Positions 1 through 11,898 of a stretch of 64,000 nucleotides of DNA are shown here, piece by piece. The stretch comes from Pyrenochaeta sp. MPI-SDFR-AT-0127 (lineage: Eukaryota; Ascomycota; Dothideomycetes; Pleosporales; Cucurbitariaceae). A program made the translations under genes and the position numbers. The stretch covers positions 62,001 to 126,000 of the forward strand of contig JAGTJM010000076.1 of NCBI GenBank assembly GCA_020747015.1, given 5' to 3'. How positions within the stretch are numbered: position 1 is the stretch's first letter; the number at the start of each line of letters is the position of its first letter. The notes below the pieces were generated by a model, which worked only from the letters and a program-made list of their open reading frames with translations, was not told where the DNA came from and searched no databases.

Positions 1-80
1 TGGCAGCTATAAGCCATTGACAAGGATCAGACTTATCTAATTGTTGTTGAAAGGTCTATCGCAATGAAGCGACCGTCTCG

Positions 81-2447
81 ATGCTCTTGGGCAAGGCGGA
101 AAAAAAGGAGCCAAGCAGATACCTCACTCACCTGTCATTCAAAATCTCCAACCCAGAGATAGACTTGTGGGCTGATCCAATTTTTCGTGCAAAACATCTC
201 AAGGAGGATCCGGCGCGCTTCAGAGACACGACGGGCTGGAAACAGACCCGCAGCTATACTTATCATATGGCCTTTTACACAAACGGTAAGCCGATAACTT
301 TAAAATTGACCATCACACACTCTATAGGTAGAAATGCACCTGCTGATTCCATCGCAGGTGGACCAACTGAGCATTACGTTCAACAGAGGATGGCAAGCCC
401 GGAAGTCGCTACTAAAGAAGCATTTTCCGAAGTGAGAAGCTGGATCAGGGAATGCTTTGAGAAGCACGAAAACTGCCCAAAGACGATGAGCGGAGTCTTG
501 CCATCCAGGGTTCTTGACCTTACCCAGCTTAGCGACCTAATGGACATGGTCAGAATCAAGGAAACAGGCCCAGCGGAGACTGCACAATATGTAGCATTAA
601 GCTACTGCTGGGGCCCAAACGGCCAGGTCAAGATGCTAAAGAAAGCATCACTAAGCGAATTCAAGACCGCAATATTCGTGCGCGAGTTGCCGCAGACATT
701 GCAAGATGCCATTCTGGTCACGCGAAAACTTGGGATACGATATCTCTGGATCGACGCGCTGTGCATCATTCAAGACTCCGACGAAGACAAAGTGCAGGAG
801 CTCACACAGATGCCTAACATCTACAGAAATGCGATTTTCACAATCTCAGCAGCCATTGCTGACGACTGCGAGAAGGGGTTCCTGCACGACAGGCCAGAAA
901 TTATCAAGATTATAGATCAATCGTTCTGCGTGCCAATGATCTGGGATGTCCGTCAACCTGATGGCGAGCTGGGGACCGAAGTTTGGCTCTGTCCGGATGA
1001 ATACCGTGGCTATTCAATCAAAGATTATGACGAAGAGATAATCGAGTCTCGAGGTTGGACTTTCCAAGAAGCCTGGCTGGCTCCGCGGCTTCTCATCTAC
1101 GGAACGGGCCAGGTGTCTTGGCGCTGTTTGAGCTGTACTCGCATGCATGGTCTGAAGGAAGAGAAGTCGGAGAAATTTGACCTCCATGGTCGTTCGGTGA
1201 TGCCTCAGTATCAAGATCGGGAAAGATTTTTCTTGGACCCGATTCAGGCGCTGACCTCCTCTCTGCATCGCACCAAGTTGGATCTCCCAGAAAATTCATT
1301 GTATCCCTTATGGTTGGAAGGCTGGCTCATCATCGCCTCGCATTACAGCCGACGACAAGTTTCTTTCAGGACAGATAAACTTCCCGCCCTCTCAGCGATT
1401 GCCTCAGAATATTACCGTTTGCACTTTGACCAATACTTAGCCGGGCTGTGGAGAAGGAGCCTTCCTTGGGCACTTTTGTGGTACAGCATTCCAGAAAAGC
1501 CCACGGAGGGGCCTATGAATGTTCTCGTAAACACCACGGCTGGAGAAGAAGAAGAAGATCGAAAGACCAGGAACAGGCATCTCGACCACCTGAGCATGCC
1601 CCAAGTGTATGATTTGTCAACCAAGCTCAATAGGTTCAGGAGCATTGAGCATTTCCAGAAAAGGCCTCCAAGACAGGTGCAAGCGAATGCGACGGGTTCT
1701 TCGGTTACAGAAGCCTATGTCGCACCAACTTGGTCTTTCATCTCCGTCAATTCTGGTGTTTCCTTTGCATCACACGAGTGGGATGGTCCGCACCACAGCC
1801 TTGTCACAATACACTCCGCTTCCACCACCCCGAAATACGCAAATGTCCCCTATGGCCAAATAGTGAACGGACTCATCAAACTGACGGGCCCTATGCAGCG
1901 GCTATCTCCAGACGAAGTCTTGACTTTCTTCGTTGTGGTGAGTAGTGAAAAGTGGCCTCACATCTTCTGGGATTACATCGTTGCAGATGATTCTCGTCTA
2001 GGCAAAGAAGTTCTAGAACCATACATCGAGAAACAGAAAGAAGAGATAATGCTTATTGTGAACCCGCAATTGGGTATAAGCGAACGGGTCACCAAGGAGA
2101 TGATGAAGAATGGAGAAGTGCTTCCCAAAGCAGAGGAAAAGAACCCACGACCGTCCCCAATAAAAGGGAGCTTTGATCCTCACGGACAGACTGAGCATGC
2201 CAGCAGCGAGTTCCGGGATTTGTATTTCCTCGAGGTGACGTGGACGGAGACACCGAGAGGACTGGTACTCATAAGGAAAGGGAGGGATATGGATGGGACT
2301 GAGGTCTTTGAGAGGGTTGGTTTCTTCAAAATGGCAAGAGACCATTATGAGAAGACGGATTGGAGGATGAGAGGGGAACAGGATGTTGGGAAGAGGGATT
2401 GGGATTGGTATGGGGGTCTAAGGATGCACACGTTTAAGATAGTTTAA
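81..2447 (+). CDS. HET-domain (heterokaryon incompatibility) protein, possibly 5' incomplete
   Basis: The protein carries the HET signature blocks in order: YVALSYCWG near residue 170, LPQTLQDAILVTRKLG then YLWIDALCIIQDS near 215-235, and ESRGWTFQEAWLAPRLL near 320 (unspliced numbering). HET proteins trigger cell death after non-self recognition between fused hyphae. The reading frame is 788 codons. A likely 72-bp intron at 286..357 (GTAAGC donor, CTGAT branch, CAG acceptor) is in phase and stop-free, so splicing would remove 24 residues and leave 764. The N-terminal cysteine-containing segment usual in this family is missing. The sequence upstream of the ATG at 81 is open for only about ten codons, so an earlier exon may lie outside the window. 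The C-terminus is rich in charged residues and has no recognised domain. The gene sits 1.7 kb upstream of, and codirectional with, an NLR-type gene. Confidence 0.85.
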   Translation: MLLGKAEKKEPSRYLTHLSFKISNPEIDLWADPIFRAKHLKEDPARFRDTTGWKQTRSYTYHMAFYTNGKPITLKLTITHSIGRNAPADSIAGGPTEHYVQQRMASPEVATKEAFSEVRSWIRECFEKHENCPKTMSGVLPSRVLDLTQLSDLMDMVRIKETGPAETAQYVALSYCWGPNGQVKMLKKASLSEFKTAIFVRELPQTLQDAILVTRKLGIRYLWIDALCIIQDSDEDKVQELTQMPNIYRNAIFTISAAIADDCEKGFLHDRPEIIKIIDQSFCVPMIWDVRQPDGELGTEVWLCPDEYRGYSIKDYDEEIIESRGWTFQEAWLAPRLLIYGTGQVSWRCLSCTRMHGLKEEKSEKFDLHGRSVMPQYQDRERFFLDPIQALTSSLHRTKLDLPENSLYPLWLEGWLIIASHYSRRQVSFRTDKLPALSAIASEYYRLHFDQYLAGLWRRSLPWALLWYSIPEKPTEGPMNVLVNTTAGEEEEDRKTRNRHLDHLSMPQVYDLSTKLNRFRSIEHFQKRPPRQVQANATGSSVTEAYVAPTWSFISVNSGVSFASHEWDGPHHSLVTIHSASTTPKYANVPYGQIVNGLIKLTGPMQRLSPDEVLTFFVVVSSEKWPHIFWDYIVADDSRLGKEVLEPYIEKQKEEIMLIVNPQLGISERVTKEMMKNGEVLPKAEEKNPRPSPIKGSFDPHGQTEHASSEFRDLYFLEVTWTETPRGLVLIRKGRDMDGTEVFERVGFFKMARDHYEKTDWRMRGEQDVGKRDWDWYGGLRMHTFKIV

Positions 2448-4163
2448 GACGAGGGTGAATTCTTGAGATCCAAACTTAATCTAGATAAGAATAACTAAAC
2501 TTTACGTCTAGTTAAATAGATCGAAAATGGAAGTGCTATTGGCGACTTCACCCTCTCCTAAGGGCCAGTGGACTTCTGCTAATACTAGACTAAAGGTAAA
2601 CCAAGACTATCCTAGGTATGCTAACAGCTCATGCAGGACATTAGTTCAGCTAACAGCTGTGTCCAAACTTTACGCAAGTACAATCGTGACCACAGCTATC
2701 AAACCGCTGTATCCATAGATTAGCCCAGATTTCCTTACATCTGCAGGCTATAACGGCATAGATGACCATTCATGATCTTGAAAAGTCACGAAGGGCACCC
2801 ACCCCAGCGGTATCTCTTCTCCTACTGACACAGCAGATCCTGCTCGCCGGTCCATTCAATTTCCGTTAGTGTGAGAACGTTGTGTATACAGAAAGGTAAA
2901 AATGGCATCATATCTGTTGCGTTCCTGAATTCGATGTTGTCCTTGATGTAAGCAATCTATTGTTTATTCTCTTTCGCCGTACCACTAGCATCTCTTCTGG
3001 TCTGATGAGCATTCGTCTGCCCCATTTTATTGGTATCCTAGACTCACAGGAGTTTATCGCACTCCCGGAAGTATAGTCTGCACTACGAGTTCCCACACAT
3101 CCCCTTGACTACTGAAGAGCACGCGGGGCTGTGGTGTCTCAGTCTTGAGAAGGAGGTTTGGGATGGCCTAAATAGCTTGCCTGTGTTTCGTAGGGGAGGA
3201 AGAAGAAGAAGTTAGGAGAGATTAATGTCTGGAGATTGGTGTAGCTGAGCTATGCAATAGTAGAATCTTATACTAATCGAGAATTAAGCTGATCCGTGCG
3301 CATCAGCACCGTCTTGAGCGAGAACTTCCGGCTACATAACTTGACGAGGTTCTCCAGAGTTGTGCCGAGAAGCTAAAATGCTATCACCCTAAAACTGCAC
3401 CCATACTGGTATACTTGAAGGATGTCGGGGCTAAGGTTGAATTGATTGTAGATTTCAACTTCATTCCCTAGGTGTGAAGGATTGGTCCAGTTATACGCAA
3501 GCTTCAAAGCGACTTCTTGTCTCGTTCGGATGTCATGCCCCGCTTCAGTTAGTGTCTCTTGTTTTGATGCCCATAAACTTAGTCTTACCTTGTATAACTC
3601 GCCGTAGGAGGCACCCCTGGAAGTCTAATTGACACATGTTTTAGACGAGAAGAGGCTCCAAGAGGAAGGAAGAACGAGGATGTAGTTAAGACACTCTTTA
3701 CATTCCTCATAGATTGCTTGCCATCAGCGTTCCATAGCAGCCGCTTCGCCATCTTCTTTCATGTGCGGTTAGTGGCAGCGAAGAAAGGATAGTCTCCATA
3801 GTCTGCCAATTCGTTGGTGGAAAGCGATACCTCTAGAAAGGAAAAGGGACATTGAAAGCGAAAGCGTGCAACCGAGGCGACGTAAACGTATTTTAAGCTC
3901 TAGAACTTACTTACAAATACTGCTGCAAGCCGTTTCATAGTTTATCCATCCTCAAGCCTTGGAGTCTGCCTCGGCTCAGGCACTAGTACCGATACTAGAC
4001 GGTGGGATGCACAGCCCCAGCCAAGCCAGCGCCACAATCGGTCACCTCAGCTCGCTTTTCTTATCATCAGCTCTCGCCCTGTCAGCGCATGTACTCATCC
4101 GAGTCAAGTGCTTTTGTCTTCTCGTGCTCTTGATTCATATCCCGTTTGTCGTGGGCTTTCGTG
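2448..4163. other. intergenic, no gene seen
   Basis: About 1.7 kb with stops in all frames and only short open stretches (the longest near 80 codons). No domain or repeat was recognised. The last few hundred bases are presumably the promoter and 5' UTR of the NLR gene. Confidence 0.6.
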
Positions 4164-7100
4164 ATGGCAGACCCACTATCTGTAGCCGCGAGCATAGCTA
4201 GCCTGTTGGCGATTGCTGGTAAAATTATCCACCAGACCTACAAATATGGAGCAGATGCCAAAGGCGCACCAAAGGAGATGTCAAGTTTTCTTAAAGAGTT
4301 GACAATAATGACCAGCCTGTTGACTGCTCTTAAGTCATTGGTCGACTCCCAGCCACAATCACAGTCGACTATCTCATCGGAGTTCACAACTATTTCTACC
4401 GTTTGTGTGAAACATGGAGCATTAGACTTCTGCAAAGAGATCCTTAGAGATATTCACAATGCCTTGGACAGCCACGAGGATACACCGCCTTCCGCCAAGA
4501 GACAAAAGATACACGTCTTAACCGGGAGATTGAGATGGCCATTTAAGAAGGAGGAGACCGAAGCCTTGGTACGGCGGCTTGAGAGAGTGAAAAGCGCATT
4601 TACTTTAGCGCTCTCTATTGGTGAACTGTATGATTTCATTAAAATCTAAAGGCACTGGACTGACGACCTTGTTAGCAATTCACTTGGCGATTTACGTAAG
4701 GATGTGCAGTCTCTAGCTACCTGCTATGCGAAGCAGGCTGACATGGCCGAGAAACAACGACGGGGTATGTAGAATGAAAGTAAAATATCATTAGTTTGAT
4801 GGCTCAATGCGTTGCAGATGAGAGACTTTCTAGATTGAGCAACTGGCTTTGTCCAGTGGATTTGCAGGCACACCAAGGGAATGTACATGTCCTGCAACAT
4901 CCTGAAACGAGTACATGGCTCACGAAAGGTGCCAAACTTCGGACATGGCTCAATGGGGACCAGAATATGCTTTGGATATATGGCAAACGTTAGTGAGGCT
5001 TTTCCCGTGTGAGCGACACTAACACATTTTAGCGGGCTGTGGGAAAACAGTCTTATTGTGAGTTGCTGTTTCGACATCTTCTATATGCCAAGGAGTGATT
5101 TACTCACGACTACGTAGTTCTGCAATTGTGGACATCTTAAGCAAAGAAACCTATGGTTCTACTGGCCTCGCCTATTTCTACTGCGACTATCGGGACCCAA
5201 GGTTACGAAGTGGTTCCATGATTCTTGGTGGACTTCTCAAATGCCTCGCTGCACAAAATGAGGTGGTAGCAGATCGGATTGGAAATCTCTTCGATATTCG
5301 AACTCGACAAAATCAACAAGCAGAGCAGTTATCAATTAGTGATCTCAAATCCCAACTACTAGCCACCTCAGCCGCTTTTGGAAAAGTTTTGGTCCTTGTC
5401 GATGCCTTGGACGAAGCTCATGATCGAGAATCCTTTCTGGCATTCTTGGGTGACCTGACGAGTCATCCGTCTCACCGCTTCAAACTTCTGGTCACTAGCC
5501 GTCAGGAATCGGACATTCTGGCAGCATTTTCTCATTTCCCGTCCATCTGCCTTAACGAGGAAATGAACGGCAAAGATATCCATGCATATATTTCGGCTCG
5601 AATTGATCAACGAATACAAAAAGGGATTTTCCAGATCCAGGACCCTTGGCTAAAAGAAGAAATGGTCTCCCAGTTATCAAAGCACGCAGGCGGTCTGTAA
5701 GTGATCATACTCTATCGTTGGTTGGACTTCCAATCTGATCAGCCGCCAGTTTCCAATGGGCCAAATACCAGCTAGACAATCTATTTCTCTCGCGAACACA
5801 TGAAGAACAACTCGCCTTTCTAGAAGCACTTGAAGCGCCACTAGAAGTTGTCTACGAGCGAGCATTGCGCCACTTTAGGGCGATACCAGATGCCGACAAT
5901 GACTTAGTCAAATCAGTGTTTCGTGCATTGGTGGGATTTCTGAGACCTCCGAAACTAGAAGAGTTGGTGTGCATAGTCCAAGAAAATTGTCCGCAGTTGG
6001 ATTCGGTGCGAGTGAGGGAGAAGCTCAGTGCTAGCGAAGACGTCCGCAAACTTTTTAGAGGTCTTGTGGAGCAGAATCTTGAAACAGGAGCATACCAGTT
6101 CTCCCATTATTCCGTCCGGGAGTTCTTGCTTTCAAGTCATTTGGCAACTACTGCCCTCCGAGAGTATCGAGTTTGCGAAAACCTCACTCATGAACGATTT
6201 GCAATTTATTGTCTGGCTCAGCTTGACAATGCCTCCCAAGATTCATTCTATGATTACGCCGCGTCGCTCTGGATTGAGCACGTCCGGAGGTGCAACGCTA
6301 ACTCGAGGCTAGATGACGCTCTCGTTCGATTTCTGAGCTACGGTCAGCTGCAAGACTGGGGAGATTATGCACCATTCGGTGAATGGTGGCAGTACATTGT
6401 AAAGCACGAGCTCAGGAAATATACAATGCGCTACAAACCTGCACAGGCCTTTGTTGAAGCTCTCCAGTTGGGCCGAGATTCGGTTACTACGCGATTAATC
6501 AAACTTGGACTCCATCGCATTCAGGATGATCAAGGATATATTGTGGCATTGGTTGACGCAGTAAAATACAAAGCATCTCATGAGGTCATACGCACGTTGC
6601 TGGAATCGGATGTGGATATCGATCAAGCCACCGGATTTGGCCAAACAGCGTTGACAATGGCTGTTGCAAATGAGGACAAGGACCTGATTGATTTGTTGTT
6701 GAGTTACAAGGCCGATATGCACTTCATTGCCGATCGGGATGATATTGAAGGCTCTGCACTGGGGCGAGCAGTGAACAGCGGTGGATGGGACATGCTATCA
6801 TTTCTTTTGGAACGGAATGGAGATGTCGACTGCAGAGTTAACCATTTGGGAACACTTCTTCAAGTAGCGGTCAACGAGGACAACGTGGATATTTTGGAAA
6901 GACTGCTGGATTACGGCGCTGACATTTGTGCGAACAAAGGCGACTACGGTACAGTTCTTCATTTGGCCGTACAAAGCGATGTTCCTCTTGACAGCGAACA
7001 TCTAGTACGCCTACTTTTAAATCGCGGTGCTGGAAAGCTTATCAACACTCTCTCCAATGCAAGAAGTGAGGGAACCGCTCTACTTCAAGCGATCAGAAAC

Positions 7101-8320
7101 AAATCGGGGCGCAACTCCGTTGTAACATTATTGCTCCAGCATGGCGCGGACCCCAACCTCGAGAGCGCCTCATCCACCAATCCTTTACATGCAGCAATTC
7201 TTAAGAAAGACAAGAACATGATCAAAGTCCTTCTCGAGTATGGAGCAAATACACAGTACTCCCGATACGGCCCGTTTCGAACCGCCATAGAATGCGCAGC
7301 ATTCGCTGGCGACGAAGAAGTATTCAGACTTATTTCAGGAGAGATGGGGACTGCCTTGATAAATCCCCAAGATATCTCACTCACCTTGCAGCGGGCAGTT
7401 CTTAAAGAGAATTACAGTCTTCTTGCATACATGCTCCAGCAGGTCCTTGAAGATCGCAGAGGCGCCGAGGATGAAGATCAGTATGGCTGGGACGCATACA
7501 CTTGCGCTAAGCATGTCGAAGGGGAAAAAAGTCTCAAGATTTTGAACCAATCTCTGCCAGAAAAGTCTAAGCACAAGCCATGCAAATCTATGAGAATCGG
7601 CCCAGGGAACTGGGACGTTACAGATATCTCACCATCTCGAGTCACACTGCTTCAGCGTGCCAGACCCATGTTGCGATACAGGGCAGGTAAGCAACGTCTG
7701 TTGTACTATGTCGAACTGCAATTAGAATTAGTCAGCCTCTAACAACAGTGTAGCACGTGACGATGACTTGAAAACTCCAGATGGCGTATCAGTATACGCA
7801 GATCGTCCACTCCCACCGTGTCAAAGCTTCTACTTTGAGATCACAATAGCTGAGTATTGGAGTTCTTCGTAATTATCCCGGCTGTATTTGTTACAGGTAC
7901 CTAGACACTAATTGATGAGAAGTTATGTACGATTCGGGTTGCGCGGTGCTCACAGCGAACCTGGGGAACATAGCCTCTACCTAAAGGGAAAGTACCTTAC
8001 TACCTGGAACGACCCAACGCCGAAAGAGAAATTTCCTGAGGTACACGTAAGCGACTCAATAGGTTGTGGATTCAATTGGACCACCAAAACAATCTTCTTC
8101 ACATTGAATGGGGAAATCCTCGGTTCGTATATATACACGCCGTGCATCGGGTGACTGGTAGCTTACTAGGCCCCCAGGTCAAACTGTGAGGACGGTGATC
8201 AGAGACAAATACTTTCCATATGTGTATTTTGGGGAAGGCTCCGCTTCCCTCAGCACAAATTTCGGGAACTCGAACGAATCGTTTGAATACAAAGGCTCGC
8301 AGCACTTGATGGATTCTTAA
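4164..8320 (+). CDS. NLR-type STAND receptor: HeLo-like N-domain, NACHT, ankyrin repeats, SPRY
   Basis: A nine-exon gene encoding 1231 aa. Exons are 4164..4627, 4676..4764, 4818..4988, 5033..5057, 5118..5696, 5750..7686, 7781..7868, about 7923..8122 and 8178..8320. They sum to 3696 nt, exactly divisible by three. The start MADPLSVAASIASLLAIAGK is the typical opening of the fungal STAND N-terminal (HeLo-like) domain. Walker A GKPGCGKT (about residue 240) is assembled across the 4989..5032 intron. Walker B VLVLVDALDEA is near 340. Ankyrin-type repeats run about 700-970 (for example GQTALTMAVANEDKDLIDLL). The last three exons (from about residue 1089) encode a SPRY domain: SFYFEITIAEY, then IGCGFNWTTKTIFFTLNGE. 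Proteins of this class act as intracellular sensors that oligomerise and signal through the N-domain, often in allorecognition or defence. The exact acceptor of the 7869..7922 intron is uncertain (7919 is also in frame). Confidence 0.88.
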
Positions 8321-9415
8321 GTCATCTATAACAGAATCAAGGTAAAAGGCCGAGATTTTAAGAAGATTATGGAGACAATGAAATGTGCAGGCAAAATGAG
8401 GCTGGTTTGCAAGAACATGCATATGACGAGTCAGCGAGTCACGTGGAGCACGCGCTAAGGAGAATCTTTTTTCCAGCCGCCCTCGAAACAATGCCGCGCG
8501 ACCACGCTTCTCTTCAACCTTCATTATTCTTCAACATCTAGTGTTCCTGGCATGATGCAACACCATCGCATGTCTCAAAGACCTTAGACCATGCTTCTAA
8601 GTCTCTCATCGCTCCAAAGGTACGGCTCTCCCCGCTCCTTAATCCCTCTACTCCTGCACAATTTTTATGATGAATTTTCCAACGAGAAATTATCGCGGCT
8701 TCTGACGCTCTTCCATGGGTGGTTGATTAGCAATTACAAATACGCAACTTCTGATCAGTGTTGTCATTCTATCCTGGCATTCGAACATGGCAACGCGCTC
8801 ATTGCTGACTTTCAATCAGATGTTGACATGTAGCTAAACTGGCAGCTAAACTGGCAGCTTACCCGTTGCCCATAGCACGGCTCTCCGCCGCATCAGATCT
8901 TCCTTCGTGCCCAACATCCTTCGCCCGCCAGAGACAATCCATCACGTAATGCAGGAATGACCCAGCATCCATTGGTGCTGTATGATATTTCAGGTGACGA
9001 TGCATTCAGGTTGCGATAAGAGCAGCGTTTCATACCTGTAGAGGGCGTGTAGCCAGGCGATCGTTCACATGCCCGTATGGAGATCCATATGCTGGTAGTC
9101 GAACACGTCATTGCAAATCAAGGCGGATGGAGCTGGAGTTACCATCAGACTCAGACTTACTGTATTGGTGCCGGAGAGAAATGCTCTTGTGCTGCCACAT
9201 TGTCTTTGCGCTTCAGACGTTGCACGCTGCGTCATAACGAGGCTTCGTCACTCCTGTATGGGAACCTGTCGGTAGTCATACATAGAGCGGGCTCTGAAGA
9301 GTCCTCGACAGCGTATGTGGTCAGTCAAGTGGTGTCACTCTTCTTCGCTCTTACGCATTGAGCTGCAAGAATCACTGGTTCAAGGTAGGCATGTTGCCAC
9401 TAGGCCAGGGTTTGG
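8321..9415. other. intergenic, no gene seen
   Basis: About 1.1 kb between the NLR gene and an NRPS relic. Only short open stretches with no recognisable product. A small direct repeat (AGCTAAACTGGC twice) lies near 8833-8860. Confidence 0.5.
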
Positions 9416-11575
9416 TTAGTAGCTATGTAGTATGCAATGCTCAAATGAACATGGTTGTGATATACAAGGAGTTTGCCTGCGATACTGTATGATATTGACG
9501 CTCACACTCAAAGACGTCAGTCTGGCAGCAAGCCGGTCTTGTAAATCCATCGTCTTCGCTCTGAAATCAACATGTTGTCTGCTCTGTACGAAGGCAACAA
9601 GCATCGGCTTGTCACTGTCTCTTGGCGTTAATAATTCTGTCGCAAGCTATCCTGGAGGATCAGCGCCAATGCAGGCCACTAGGTTATGTTCCGCGTCGAC
9701 GAGCTCTAAGCGTTGGCCATTGATCTTAGTTTGAGCATCCTTCCTGCCAATAAAGTTGAGTGAATCATCAGCGCTGTACGAGACCAGGTCACCGGTCTTG
9801 TATAGGTATCCGTGGCGTCCTTTGTGGTTGTGCCATTGCTACATGTTAGCCATTCTGACACGTCAATGATGTGATTAGCCTCTGATGATCTTGACTATCG
9901 ACCACCCAAGTGCAGAGGCCAAGGCCTCGACCAATACAATTGACTGAAGATGCTGTAATATGGGGCTCGATTTTTGCCAGAGTCGCTTTGACGATACATT
10001 CCGCGGGGCCGTACATGTTGAGTATACAGGCGTATGTTACCTATTGCGAAGCAATTTGACCTGGGAGAGGCTCACCACCGAATACGACGGTGTGTATGCC
10101 ACCAAGGTCAAGTGACTGCAGTACACCAGCAACGGAGGGTGTTATATCCATGAAGTTTGCTCCATAGGCCAGTAGCGCACCTACAGGATCATTGCTAGTC
10201 TCCTAATACGACGGTATACAGATACATCCTCCTGCTATGAGAGTGTGCACAAAGTTGGGCTAGGAGGCGTTGAATGCGTACTCGTCACTATCACAGACAC
10301 GACTTGATCTACTAAAGCCCGTGGCAGCTTGCCGGTGGTAGATTGTGCTGCTGAGATTGGCGTGCGTAATCATTGCTGCCTTTGGAGTACTGGTGCTGTC
10401 TGAGGTGAACACAAGATATAGATTGGCCAATACATGAATTGTTGGTAGTATCTGAGTGGGTGGTGCGTCAAGCAATCTCAGCGTCTATTTGCAGAGCACA
10501 ATGACCGGTTGATCTATCATGGCTTATGCAAGTGCTAGATTAGCGAGGGACAACAAGATTACCGGCGGGTTGACCTCCCGCACAATAGCTTCAAGTCGGC
10601 TGAGTGGCAATGTGGTGCCTAAGAGGACGGAGGCACAGCCAGCTTTCATGACTACGAGCATGGCGACAGGGGTCCAGCGACTCTTCTCGAAGCATATCGA
10701 GATCACGGAATTTGGACGGCAGCCAGTGCTGACAAGCCCAATGGCGATTTGCGCAGCAATGCTGTCGAGTTCTTGACATATCCAGTGTCCATCCCACGTG
10801 TAGATTGCTGGAGGGTCTGGATATTGTGTCACATTATGTGTAATGATGCCAAGTAGAGTGAGATCAATAGTGGCCGGGATGCTGTCGATCCATGTACAGA
10901 TTGGTTCCAGATCTCTGTGTCCGGCCGTCCGAATATCAGCTATCATGAGCTCTGGAGCTGAACTACATACCTGTGGTAGGATCGGTTCGAATTGCGCTGT
11001 CAGTGTCCCCACCTGATCTCTTGAGATGAATCGAAGCAGTGCGCCAGTAGCCTCGACGTCACACTCCATCGTGAGGGCATAGGTGTCGAACTCGGTCACT
11101 AGTCTGCCGAATCTGCCTGTGTCACTGTCATTCTTGTCCTTTGCATTGATGAAGAGACTATGCGGTTGTTTGTTCACTTCCTGAACCGACTGGATGAGCA
11201 AAAGCGTTTGGGAGTCATAAGCACGTCGAGCGGCTGGGCTACTCTTTCAGATCTCTTGCAGACCAGTGTGTTCAGAAGGAGTCATTCCAAGGATCTGAAC
11301 TTACAGCTGATGGAGTAGTTGGGATATGCTGGCGTTTCTATAGGTCCTCACATGGAGAGGTACGGTGGCAATAGTAGGAGCGATCATGTTCTCGATGCCG
11401 TGGACCGAAAAAGGTCTGTCGTTGAACGGGACACATAAGCTCATCAATGCTAAACCCATGTGTCTCATTTCGGCCATAACGCCGGAGTTGCACAATAACA
11501 ACGACGCCTGCATTGCCACCACAACCCAAGCTGACGACCAGCGAGCCACCCAACCTACCATTGTGGAACAGGAAC
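9416..11575 (-). pseudogene. decayed NRPS module: end of condensation domain plus adenylation domain
   Basis: Reading high to low coordinates, fragments of one NRPS module appear in correct order but in shifting frames with stops. The condensation-domain end (11561-11301) has RPFSVHGIENMIAPTIATVP, then GMTPSEHTGLQEI (about 11280). The adenylation domain begins near 10900 (NVTQYPDPPAIYTWDG). Its A3-like loop YLVFTSDSTSTPKAAMITH is near 10420 and has lost the expected glycines (families have SGSTGxPKG). An A5-like region follows with TPSVAGVLQSLDLGG. The A7/A8 core GYLYKTGDLVSYSADDS and FIGRKDAQTKINGQRLEL is near 9810-9700, then a post-A9 piece LVAFVQSR near 9600. No thiolation domain or complete first half of the condensation domain is seen. 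Frameshifts, stops and the damaged A3 loop indicate a non-functional relic, not an active synthetase. The parent product cannot be told. Confidence 0.8.
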
Positions 11576-11898
11576 TCTGATATGTGAAAAGTCTTCCTAC
11601 AGTACTTTGGGGACCATGTAAGCTATCCTCTTCATTTCTCTCGGTCCCTAGTTCATCTACAGCAAGTTCGTGAATTAACGATCATGTAGACTCTGCTGGC
11701 TCTGATCCTTCCACAAACCAACCAAAGCAGCCAAAGTGGAACAAACAGCTTGCGAAATGGTTTACCGATGAGTTCGCGGATTACTCTCTCTGGGTGCCAT
11801 CGTTGTCTGATTCTTTCGTTCCGTCACAGGGAGATGAGTGTAGTGGGAACATGATCAATATCCTGAGAAAACAAACACGTCGCAAACACTACTGTCTA
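11576..11898. other. spacer with an unassigned plus-strand open segment
   Basis: Plus-strand open frame from about 11693 to 11931 (79 codons, includes KWFTDEFADYSLWVPSL), preceded by intron-like signals (GTAAGC near 11618, TAG near 11691). It overlaps the 3' end of the opposite-strand oxidoreductase. No start codon or family is recognised, so no gene is called. Confidence 0.3.

Noticed and set aside
2527..2718. Short ORF after the first HET gene
   Set aside because: 63 codons, no features, probably chance.
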